Below, piece by piece: positions 5,911 to 10,783 of a stretch of DNA of 10,783 nucleotides. The position numbers and the translations under genes are program-made. The notes beneath the pieces were generated by a model, which was not told where the DNA came from, did no database searches, and was given only the letters and a program-made list of their open reading frames with translations. Location: positions 1 to 10,783 of the forward strand of contig JBBECF010000206.1 of assembly GCA_040881945.1 (NCBI GenBank). The letters run 5' to 3'. The stretch's first letter is position 1. Every line of letters starts with the position of its first letter. This stretch comes from JBBECF01 sp040881945. Lineage in GTDB: Bacteria > Pseudomonadota > Alphaproteobacteria > Dongiales > Dongiaceae.

Positions 5911-6774
5911 ATGAGCGAGACCTTCAAGGTGGCCTGCGTGCAGAACTGCGCCGAGCGCGACATCGACCCGAGCATCACGGCGCTCGCGCCCCTGGTCCGC
6001 GCGGCGGCGGCCGCCGGCGCCGAGTTGATCGTGCTGCCCGAGATGGTCGAGATGCTGGAGCCGCGGAACGACATGGTGCTGGCGAAGGCGGTCCCGGAGG
6101 CCGCGGACGCCGGCCTCGCCGCCTGCCGCGCGCTGGCGCGCGAGACCGGCGCCTGGATCCTCGCCGGGTCGCTGCTGCTGAAGGAGAAGGGCGCCGACCG
6201 CGTCGTGAACCGCTCGATCCTGCTCGACCGGTCGGGCGCGATCGTCGCCCGCTACGACAAGATCCACCTGTTCGACGTCGATCTGGCGGGCGGCGAGAGC
6301 TACCGCGAATCGGCGACGGTGCGCGCCGGCGACCGCGCCGTGCTGGCGCCCTCGCCTTGGGGCCTCATCGGGCTCTCGGTCTGCTACGACCTGCGCTTCG
6401 CCTATCTCTACCGCGCCCTGGCCCAGGGCGGCGCCAGCTTCCTCGCGATTCCCGCTGCCTTCACCTACACGACCGGCCAGGCGCACTGGCACGTCCTCGT
6501 GCGCGCCCGCGCGATCGAGACCGGCTGCTTCGTCTTCGCGCCGAACCAATGCGGCGTCCATGCCGAGCGCCGGCGCACCTTCGGCCATTCGCTGATCGTC
6601 GATCCCTGGGGCGAGGTGCTGGCCGAGGCCGGCGACGAGCCGGGCCACGTCATGGCCGAGATCGACCCGGCCAAGGTCGCGGCGGCGCGCGCGATGGTCC
6701 CGGCGCTCCGGCACGACCGCCGGTTCGCCCTGCCCGCGCCGCCGACCGTGGGGCAGGCCGCCGCCGGCGAATGA
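5911..6774 (+). CDS. Carbon-nitrogen hydrolase, Nit1-type (deaminated glutathione amidase-like)
   Basis: Nitrilase-superfamily amidase of the Nit1/YbeM branch (287 aa, usual length), expected to hydrolyse an omega-amide such as deaminated glutathione, a metabolite-repair job in the cytoplasm. The catalytic residues fit E44 in IVLPEMVEML, K117 in YDKIHLFDVD and C158 in LSVCYDLRF. Other Nit1 features are GGESYRES after the lysine (E129), PAAFTYTTGQAHWHVLVRAR before the distal helix, and AIETGCFVFAPNQ. GGAAGGGA lies 6 bases before the ATG, and a perfect TATAAT lies upstream. In many proteobacteria this gene travels with a glutaredoxin gene; here it is alone, divergent from tRNA-Thr and converging with hicB, with 9 bases between the stops. 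The precise substrate is assigned by family only. Confidence 0.9.
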   Translation: MSETFKVACVQNCAERDIDPSITALAPLVRAAAAAGAELIVLPEMVEMLEPRNDMVLAKAVPEAADAGLAACRALARETGAWILAGSLLLKEKGADRVVNRSILLDRSGAIVARYDKIHLFDVDLAGGESYRESATVRAGDRAVLAPSPWGLIGLSVCYDLRFAYLYRALAQGGASFLAIPAAFTYTTGQAHWHVLVRARAIETGCFVFAPNQCGVHAERRRTFGHSLIVDPWGEVLAEAGDEPGHVMAEIDPAKVAAARAMVPALRHDRRFALPAPPTVGQAAAGE

Positions 6775-6783
6775 CGCGCGGGC

Positions 6784-7224
6784 CTAGGCGACGCTTCGCA
6801 GCGCCACGTCCAGACGCTTGCCCAGCGCCGCCAGGGCCGCCTCGATCTCGTCGATTCGTGAAGCGTGCCGCGGGTCGAGCAGTCGGTCGAGATGTGAAAG
6901 CCGAATTCCCAGCCGTCGAGCGAGTTTCACTCTTGGAACGCCGCCGGCGCGTATTGCCCGGTACAGTTCGAGCTTCATGCATCCCCTCAGGCTCGGACCG
7001 ACGACCGGGCGACCGCGTGCCGGGGAAGCTCTGGGAGGATCGCGGCGGTCCGCGATGTAGACCGAAAGCGCGGACTCCAACGCGTCGGCCGCTCGACCGA
7101 GCGCGTCCGCCTCGTCTTCGCCGTAGGTGATCGCCTCCGGCACGTCCGGAAAGGTCACGAGAACCGTGCGGTCCTCGGCGCGCTCCAGTTTAACCGGGTA
7201 AGCCGATCTCGGCGACGTCTTCAT
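6784..7224 (-). CDS. hicB: HicB-family antitoxin with C-terminal helix-turn-helix
   Basis: Two-domain HicB antitoxin (146 aa). Residues about 9-70 form the HicB fold (YPVKLERAEDRTVLVTFPDV, PEAITYGEDEADALGRAADALESAL, then YIADRRDPP). Residues about 82-146 form a DNA-binding helix-turn-helix (LYRAIRAGGVPRVKLARRLG, then HLDRLLDPRHASRIDEIEAAL and ALGKRLDVAL), which normally represses the hicAB promoter. I use the ATG at 7224; the frame stays open to 7287, but those extra codons overlap what looks like the end of hicA in another frame. The stop of that remnant and this ATG share the ATGA overlap usual for hicA-hicB. The antitoxin is intact, so it may persist as a solitary repressor or antidote. 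It is a different HicB type from the one at 2231. Confidence 0.87.
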   Translation of the reverse strand: MKTSPRSAYPVKLERAEDRTVLVTFPDVPEAITYGEDEADALGRAADALESALSVYIADRRDPPRASPARGRPVVGPSLRGCMKLELYRAIRAGGVPRVKLARRLGIRLSHLDRLLDPRHASRIDEIEAALAALGKRLDVALRSVA

Positions 7225-7307
7225 TTCAGGCCAAGCTGTTTCTCGATTGCTCTCATCAGCGCCTTCGATGGGGCATGAGCAATGCAAAGGTCAAGACGCG
7301 AGGCCGC
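7221..7307 (-). pseudogene. hicA: Probable 3' remnant of a hicA toxin gene
   Basis: The minus strand contains 28 codons ending in SKALMRAIEKQLGLK and a TGA that overlaps the hicB ATG (ATGA). This is the arrangement and the C-terminal helix pattern (aliphatic-x-x-I-x-K-Q/D-L-G-L-K) of HicA proteins. Upstream, the frame hits a TGA at 7310-7308, before any GSHH catalytic motif, and no start codon with a ribosome-binding site is seen. The toxin therefore appears to have lost its catalytic N-terminal part. The break lies next to the inverted repeat at 7315-7330. The piece is too short for certainty; the position and coupling to hicB are the best evidence. Confidence 0.45.
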
Positions 7308-7314
7308 TCAGCCC

Positions 7315-7489
7315 AGGGCCATCGCATATGACGGTACGTTCTTGGTGAGAGGACGCTTGGATCGGCACAGTGCGTGCTTCGACAAGCTCAGCATGAGGAC
7401 TATATCTTTGTGCCACGAAGATTTCCCCTCAGCCTGAGCTTGTCGAAGGCCGCATGGACAGCCCTGCCGCGGCCATATGCGATAGCCCT
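7315..7489. repeat. Nested inverted-repeat element with palindromic repeat copy 2 inside
   Basis: There are three concentric levels. Outer arms at 7315-7330 and 7474-7489 match 15 of 16 bases (AGGGCcATCGCATATG against AGGGCtATCGCATATG after reverse-complementing). Middle arms at 7377-7398 and 7427-7448 carry CTTCGACAAGCTCAG and its complement with one or two mismatches. The inner core at 7404-7422, ATCTTTGTG-c-CACGAAGAT, matches 8 of 9. The core is shared with the repeats at 1-90 and 10660-10742. The outer arms are seen only here. The element fills the gap between the hicA remnant and the PAS-protein stop, and it has no gene. MITE-like by shape. Confidence 0.7.
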
Positions 7490-7494
7490 ACCGC

Positions 7495-7944
7495 TCAACC
7501 GCCGTCCATCATTTCGATGCGGCCGATCAGGAACATGTCGATCGCCTGGCCGTCGCGCGAGAGCGGCAGGATCAGACGCGCATAGCGCTGGAGCTTATCG
7601 TCCGAAATTCGGTCCAGCAGCTCGTAATGCGGCTCACCCGACGACAGCGCGTCGAGATAGGTCCGCCTGATGGTGTCGCGGTGCTCGGGCAGCGGGTACT
7701 CGTCCAGGGTCTTGCCCTGCATGTTGAAGCCTTCGTTCCGGTCGATGTTGCTGCCCGACAGGCGGAAGGTGAAGACGATCGGGTCGCCGGAGATCTCCAC
7801 CAGGTCGATATTGCCGAGGACGAACGTCATCTCGGTCGGGTCGATGTCCGCGCGGCTCGGGTAAGAACGCCCGTTCCGCTTCGCCTGCCAGTAGTCATAG
7901 AGCCGAACCAACTTCGGCTCCGTGATCCGGTCTCGCAGCGCCAT
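7495..7944 (-). CDS. PAS domain protein (PAS_5-like)
   Basis: Single-domain cytoplasmic protein of 149 aa. The pattern LYDYWQAKRNGRSYPSRADI, IDPTEMTFVLGNIDLVEI, then FTFRLSGSNIDRNEGFNMQG and KTLDEYPLP is that of the alphaproteobacterial PAS_5 family, which has a PAS-like sensory fold and no attached kinase, cyclase or DNA-binding domain. The function of this family is not established; a ligand- or partner-sensing role is inference. The ATG at 7944 is preferred because GGGAAG lies 5 bases upstream. A TTG at 7959 would add five residues but has no properly spaced ribosome-binding site. The stop is only 6 bases from the outer arm of the nested repeat, which might serve as its transcript end. Confidence 0.82.
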   Translation of the reverse strand: MALRDRITEPKLVRLYDYWQAKRNGRSYPSRADIDPTEMTFVLGNIDLVEISGDPIVFTFRLSGSNIDRNEGFNMQGKTLDEYPLPEHRDTIRRTYLDALSSGEPHYELLDRISDDKLQRYARLILPLSRDGQAIDMFLIGRIEMMDGG

Positions 7945-8003
7945 GGCGGCTTCCCACAATCTCCGGCGTCGGGGCCGCCGGTAGATGGCAGGCTAGACGA
8001 GAA

Positions 8004-8026
8004 TTTCCTTACAACCCGTTAGGAAA
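8004..8026. promoter_or_regulatory. AT-rich inverted repeat, possible terminator or operator
   Basis: TTTCCTTAC-aaccc-GTTAGGAAA is a 9-bp inverted repeat (8 of 9 paired) in the 93-base gap between the secreted-protein stop and the PAS gene. Read on the minus strand it lies 11 bases after the stop at 8038, so it could end that transcript, though only a loose TTCTCGTCT follows. It could equally be an operator for the PAS gene. Confidence 0.4.
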
Positions 8027-8037
8027 ACACAAAGATT

Positions 8038-8433
8038 TCACCGCTGCCGCCTGTAGGTGGCGCAGCTTGAGCCGAAATCCGCCTGCCCGATCCGGGCGTA
8101 GCACAGGTCGAGCTCGTCGCCGCCGGCATGGGTGCCGTAGGAGAAGCCGATCCCCGAGGCGACGACGAACTGGCCGGTGCGTGGATGGATCGAGCCGACG
8201 GCGGCGTGGCTGTCGGTCTCGGTCGAGAACGCGCCCGAGAAGTTGCCGCCCTCCTGGCGGTCGACGACGAAGGTGACGCGCCTTGGCTCCAGCGCGAAGG
8301 TCTTGGCCGCCGCGTCGTAATCGTTGCCGACGAGCTCGGCCACCCAGGTGCCGCGCAGGTCCGGGACCTCGTTGGCCCCGGCGGCGCCAGCGGCAAAAAG
8401 AATCAGCGCGACAGGCAGGGTCAATCGTTTCAT
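8038..8433 (-). CDS. Small secreted protein of unknown function (131 aa)
   Basis: I do not recognise a named family. Residues 1-20 (MKRLTLPVALILFAAGAAGA) are a clear Sec signal peptide with a likely cut after AGA, giving a periplasmic protein of about 110 residues. The mature part looks like a small beta-rich domain (LRGTWVAELVGND, RRVTFVVDRQEGGNFSGAFS, GQFVVASGIGFSYGTHAGGDELDLCYA). It has two cysteines, in DLCYARI and SSCATYRR near the end, that could form one disulfide. The 'GTW' opening and alternating hydrophobic strands recall lipocalin-like or ligand-binding barrels, but this is only an impression. Its ATG lies 4 bases after the ureohydrolase stop, so the two genes form an operon and are probably translated together. 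Confidence 0.8.
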   Translation of the reverse strand: MKRLTLPVALILFAAGAAGANEVPDLRGTWVAELVGNDYDAAAKTFALEPRRVTFVVDRQEGGNFSGAFSTETDSHAAVGSIHPRTGQFVVASGIGFSYGTHAGGDELDLCYARIGQADFGSSCATYRRQR

Positions 8434-8437
8434 GACG

Positions 8438-9391
8438 TCAATTCCGGTATTGCACGCCGGGGAGCACGCACAGCATCTCGTAGAGCAGGTTGGCGGCGGT
8501 CAACGCCGTGTTGCCCGACGGGTCGTAGGGCGGCGCCACCTCGACCAGGTCGCAGCCGACAAGATCGAGGCCGCGGCAGCCGCGCACGATCTCCAGCCCC
8601 TGGATCGAAGTCAGCCCGCCGATCTCCGGCGTGCCGGTGCCCGGCGCGAAGGCGGGGTCGAGGCCGTCGATGTCGAAGCTCAAATAAACCGGGCCGCCGC
8701 CGACCTGCGCGCGCACCTCCTCCATCAGCGGCGCCAGCGATTTGTGCCAGCATTCCTCGGCCTGCACGACGCGGAAGCCCTGGCGGCGCGGCCAGTCGAA
8801 GTCGTCGGCGGCGTAGCCGGTGGCGCGCAGGCCGATCTGTACGACGCGCTTCGTGTCGAGCAGCCCGTCCTCGACGGCGCGGCGGAACGGCGTGCCGTGG
8901 GTGACCGCCTCGCCGAACATGTGCTCGTTCACGTCGGCGTGGGCGTCGACATGGACGAGGCCGACCGCCCCGTGCTTCTTCTTCATGGCGCGCAGGATCG
9001 GCAGCACGATCGTATGGTCGCCGCCGAGCGTCAGCGGCCGGCAGCCCTGGGCGAGGATGCCGTCATAGGCCGCCTCGATGATCGCCATGCTCTTCTGCAG
9101 GTTGAAGGTGTTGATCGGCACGTCGCCGATGTCGGCGACCGACAGAGACTCGAAGGGCGCGGCGCGCGTCGCCATGTTGTAGGGCCGGATCAGGCAGGAT
9201 TCGGCGCGGATCTGGCGCGGGCCGAAGCGGGCGCCGGCGCGGTTCGAGGTGCCGATGTCGAGCGGCACGCCGACGAAGCAGGCATCGAGTCCCGCGGCGT
9301 CGGGCCGCGTCGGCAGCCGCATCATCGTCGCCGGCCCGCCGAAGCGGGGCATCTCGTTGCCGCCGAGCGGCTGGTAGCGGGTCTTGGGCAT
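8438..9391 (-). CDS. speB: Ureohydrolase: agmatinase / guanidinobutyrase-like
   Basis: Mn-dependent arginase-family enzyme (317 aa) that hydrolyses a guanidino compound to urea and an amine. The ligands are all present: H126 in GGDHTI, D149, H151 and D153 in VHVDAHADV, D240 and D242 in SFDIDGLDP. The start MPKTRYQPLGGNEMPRFGGP and the stretches VGVPLDIGTSNRAGARFGPR and IRPYNMATRAAPF resemble Pseudomonas GbuA (4-guanidinobutyrate to GABA plus urea) and GpuA more closely than enteric SpeB. Guanidinobutyrate is therefore at least as likely a substrate as agmatine, and the symbol is provisional. The ATG at 9391 follows AGGAGA. The frame stays open to 9520, but that extension runs through an intergenic palindrome and is not real. 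It is divergent from a polyamine-type binding protein and followed by a small secreted protein. Confidence 0.93.
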   Translation of the reverse strand: MPKTRYQPLGGNEMPRFGGPATMMRLPTRPDAAGLDACFVGVPLDIGTSNRAGARFGPRQIRAESCLIRPYNMATRAAPFESLSVADIGDVPINTFNLQKSMAIIEAAYDGILAQGCRPLTLGGDHTIVLPILRAMKKKHGAVGLVHVDAHADVNEHMFGEAVTHGTPFRRAVEDGLLDTKRVVQIGLRATGYAADDFDWPRRQGFRVVQAEECWHKSLAPLMEEVRAQVGGGPVYLSFDIDGLDPAFAPGTGTPEIGGLTSIQGLEIVRGCRGLDLVGCDLVEVAPPYDPSGNTALTAANLLYEMLCVLPGVQYRN

Positions 9392-9425
9392 CGGGCGGGT
9401 TTCTCCTGTTGGCGGGCGATGACCC

Positions 9426-9454
9426 GTAGGGGCGGGTTTCAAACCCGCCCCTAC
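9426..9454. repeat. 29-base intergenic palindrome
   Basis: The arms GTAGGGGCGGGTTT and AAACCCGCCCCTAC are exact complements around a single central C. It lies in the 141-base divergent gap between the ureohydrolase and the solute-binding protein genes, 35 bases before the ureohydrolase start. This is a widespread type of bacterial intergenic repeat; read as protein it gives the familiar false peptide GAGLKPAPTG. It could form a stem in the 5' leader of the ureohydrolase mRNA if transcription starts upstream of it. Confidence 0.75.
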
Positions 9455-9460
9455 AACCGG

Positions 9461-9490
9461 TTGTCGTCCGCTTCGCGGCAAGCGTAGTAT
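9461..9490 (+). promoter_or_regulatory. Candidate promoter of the PotD-like gene
   Basis: TTGTCG (9461-9466) and TAGTAT (9485-9490) are spaced by 18 bases, and each matches 4 of 6 consensus positions. A start near 9497 would give a leader of about 36 bases holding the GGGAGG ribosome-binding site at 9521-9526. Support is from the hexamers only. Confidence 0.3.
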
Positions 9491-9532
9491 CTGGGCAACG
9501 ACAAATCCAATCATTCCCAAGGGAGGTCGATC

Positions 9533-10624
9533 ATGCCGCGTTCAGCCCCGTCCTTTCCGCCCCTCGGCCGCCGGCGTTTCCTCGGGACCGGCGCCGCGGC
9601 GCTCGCCGTCGGCGGCCTCGGCCTGCCGCGCCGGGCGCGCGCCGCCGGCGAGATCAACGCGCTGGTGTGGTGCGACCATACCGACCCGGCGCTTCTCGGG
9701 CCCTTCGAGGCGGCAACCGGCGCCAAGGTCAACACCAAGGAATTCGCGACGACCGGCGAGGCCGTCGCCATCCTCGACCAGTCGCAGCCCGGCGACTGGG
9801 ACGTGCTGGTGGTCGATACCGTGGACGTCGCCCGCCTGGCGCGCCTGGGTCATCTCGCCGCCTTGGCGCCCGGCGACTACCCGTGGGCGGACATCTTCCC
9901 CGAGCTGAAGGACGAGACGCTCCATTACCTCGATGGCAAGCTGTACGGCGTCCCGGAAAAGTTCGGCTACAACACGGTCGCCTACGATTCCTCGAAGGTC
10001 GATCCGGCCGACATGCGCAAGGCCGCGGTGCTGTGGAATTCGAAATATGCCGGCCGCATCGCCATCTACGATTACTACGTGCCGATCATGCAGATGGTGG
10101 CGATCGGCCTCGGCATGGTGCCGCCGCAGCTTACCATCGCGCAGCTTCCGCCGATCCGCGAGAAGCTCCTGGAGATGAAAAGGCTGGCGGCCCTGGTCGG
10201 CGACGTCGTGACGGTGCAGAACGCGCTCGTCACCGGCTCGGCCGACATCATCGTCGGCGGCGGCGAGTTCGCGGTCGCCGGCCTGCAGGCGGAAAACCCG
10301 GCGCTCGACTGGGTGCTGCCGGACGAGGGTGGCATCCGCTGGATGCAGTCGCTCGCGGTCTTCGAGACCAGCGCGCGCAAGGACCTTGCCAACAAGTTCG
10401 TGCAGTACGTTCTCAGCCCCGACGGGCAGGGCCGGCTCGCCACCTCCGCCTGCTACTGGGCGATGCCGGCGAGCGCCAAGGCGACGCTGACCGACGCGCA
10501 GAAGAAGACGCTGCGCTGGGACGAGCAGCCGAGCTTCCTGCCCAAGTCCTATCACTACCTGTCGCCGGACCCAGAGCTCGACAACGCCATGCTCGAGGTC
10601 TGGACCGAGTTCCTGAACGCCTGA
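9533..10624 (+). CDS. ABC transporter solute-binding protein, PotD-like (spermidine/putrescine type), Tat-exported
   Basis: Periplasmic binding protein (363 aa) of the polyamine/Fe-type family-1 extracellular solute-binding class. A twin-arginine signal, GRRRFL at residues 12-17, precedes a hydrophobic core (about 18-32) and a likely cut after ARA at residue 37. The mature protein has the family pattern: ALVWCDHTDPALLGPFEAAT at the start, DVLVVDTVDVARLARLGHLA, KLYGVPEKFGYNTVAYDSSK, LWNSKYAGRIAIYDYY, and a distal VTGSADIIVGGGEFAVAGLQ. GGGAGG lies 6 bases before the ATG, an excellent ribosome-binding site. No permease or ATPase gene follows; the next thing is a repeat and a converging gene. The divergent guanidino-ureohydrolase suggests a cationic amine or guanidino ligand, but that is inference from position. 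Confidence 0.92.
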   Translation: MPRSAPSFPPLGRRRFLGTGAAALAVGGLGLPRRARAAGEINALVWCDHTDPALLGPFEAATGAKVNTKEFATTGEAVAILDQSQPGDWDVLVVDTVDVARLARLGHLAALAPGDYPWADIFPELKDETLHYLDGKLYGVPEKFGYNTVAYDSSKVDPADMRKAAVLWNSKYAGRIAIYDYYVPIMQMVAIGLGMVPPQLTIAQLPPIREKLLEMKRLAALVGDVVTVQNALVTGSADIIVGGGEFAVAGLQAENPALDWVLPDEGGIRWMQSLAVFETSARKDLANKFVQYVLSPDGQGRLATSACYWAMPASAKATLTDAQKKTLRWDEQPSFLPKSYHYLSPDPELDNAMLEVWTEFLNA

Positions 10625-10659
10625 GAGGCTGTGAATGAATGCTGGATCGCCGTTTTTGC

Positions 10660-10742
10660 GTGCTTCGAGACGGCCGCTGCGCGGCCTCCGGGAGCCATGA
10701 GGTTTTTTCTCTGTGCCATAAAGACTTAACCTCATCCTGAGC
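10660..10742. repeat. Palindromic intergenic repeat, copy 3 (degenerate)
   Basis: The repeat shares GTGCTTCGA with copy 2, and CATGAGGTTTTTTCT and CCTCATCCTGAG with copy 1. The core at 10708-10724 (TCTCTGTGcCATAAAGA) pairs at only 6 of 8 positions. The left arm has its own hairpin, GGCCGC-tgc-GCGGCC at 10672-10686, while the right outer arm is missing: the element ends 6 bases short of the stop codon at 10748. It is therefore a decayed or asymmetric copy lying between two converging genes. Confidence 0.7.
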
Positions 10743-10747
10743 AACCA

Positions 10748-10783
10748 TTAAGCGGCGGCGGTTTTTTCGATCCACGGGGTGCC
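10748..10783 (-). CDS. C-terminal end of a gene entering from the right (partial)
   Basis: On the minus strand the last bases read GTPWIEKTAAA followed by TAA, an ordinary-looking protein C-terminus that stops right beside the repeat. Only 11 codons are visible, so nothing can be said about function. The frame is open to the window edge, and its stop is where a gene converging on the PotD-like gene would be expected. Chance is possible at this length. Confidence 0.4.
   Translation of the reverse strand, partial: GTPWIEKTAAA

Noticed and set aside
4036..6774. True nitrilases (nitrile-degrading) for the two carbon-nitrogen hydrolases
   Set aside because: The motifs around the catalytic Cys (ICYDRHFPE and SVCYDLRF) belong to the carbamoyl-amidase and Nit1 branches, not to the nitrilase branch.
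7225..7287. Longer N-terminus for the HTH-type HicB
   Set aside because: The HicB fold begins after the ATG at 7224, and the upstream codons coincide with the hicA-like frame.
9392..9520. N-terminal extension of the ureohydrolase
   Set aside because: It crosses an intergenic palindrome; AGGAGA and the GbuA-like N-terminus support the ATG at 9391.
9542..10744. 400-codon minus-strand frame opposite the PotD-like gene
   Set aside because: Shadow frame; it also runs into the non-coding repeat at its 5' end.
10762..10767. T6 run as an intrinsic terminator of the PotD-like gene
   Set aside because: No matching GC stem directly before it; on the minus strand it reads as lysine and neighbouring codons of the partial gene at the edge.
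1..10783. CRISPR array, IS element or prophage
   Set aside because: The repeats are few, unequally spaced and palindromic, with no spacer pattern; no transposase, integrase, cas or phage gene is present.

Overview
The window is GC-rich (roughly 68-70% by eye) chromosomal DNA that reads as an alphaproteobacterium, probably of the Rhodospirillales/Hyphomicrobiales type. The signs are the codon use, Tat-exported solute-binding proteins, a PAS_5-type single-domain protein, a guanidinobutyrase-like ureohydrolase, and palindromic intergenic repeats of the 'cttcgacaagctcag' / 'cctcatcctgagga' kind seen in many alphaproteobacterial genomes. There are no phage, IS transposase, rRNA or CRISPR sequences.

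Layout, left to right. 1-141: a palindromic repeat cut by the window edge. 142-369 (+): a small acidic protein of unknown function. 502-2172 (+): a Tat-exported peptide/nickel-type solute-binding protein with no permease or ATPase beside it. 2231-2727 (+): a compact hicB-hicA toxin-antitoxin pair with an AT-rich, possibly leaderless promoter. 2789-4905 (-): a three-gene run read right to left. It holds a beta-ureidopropionase-like carbon-nitrogen hydrolase, a fumarylacetoacetate-hydrolase-family enzyme and a lone FitA-like ribbon-helix-helix antitoxin. A RutR-like operator sits at the likely start of transcription of this run. 5025-5723 (+): a CDP-alcohol phosphatidyltransferase. 5739-5810 (-): tRNA-Thr(UGU). 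5911-6774 (+): a Nit1-type amidase, divergent from the tRNA. 6784-7307 (-): a HicB antitoxin with a C-terminal DNA-binding region, preceded by what looks like the last codons of a broken hicA. 7315-7489: a nest of inverted repeats. 7495-7944 (-): a PAS_5-like protein. 8038-9391 (-): a guanidino-ureohydrolase gene followed, 4 bases later, by a small secreted protein. 9426-9454: a near-perfect intergenic palindrome. 9533-10624 (+): a Tat-exported PotD-like solute-binding protein, divergent from the ureohydrolase. 10660-10742: a third, degenerate copy of the palindromic repeat. 10748-10783 (-): the C-terminal end of a gene entering from the right.

The most coherent theme is small-molecule nitrogen scavenging: reductive pyrimidine breakdown (carbamoyl-amide hydrolase with a RutR-like box), guanidino-compound hydrolysis to urea plus amine, a polyamine-type binding protein, and a deaminated-glutathione amidase. 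Around these genes sit three toxin-antitoxin loci in about 5 kb (one intact, one apparently antitoxin-only, one with a toxin remnant) and three copies of a nested palindromic repeat family. I found no convincing new multi-gene system. The best leads are the RutR-like operator and the hicA remnant that ends against a nested inverted-repeat element.
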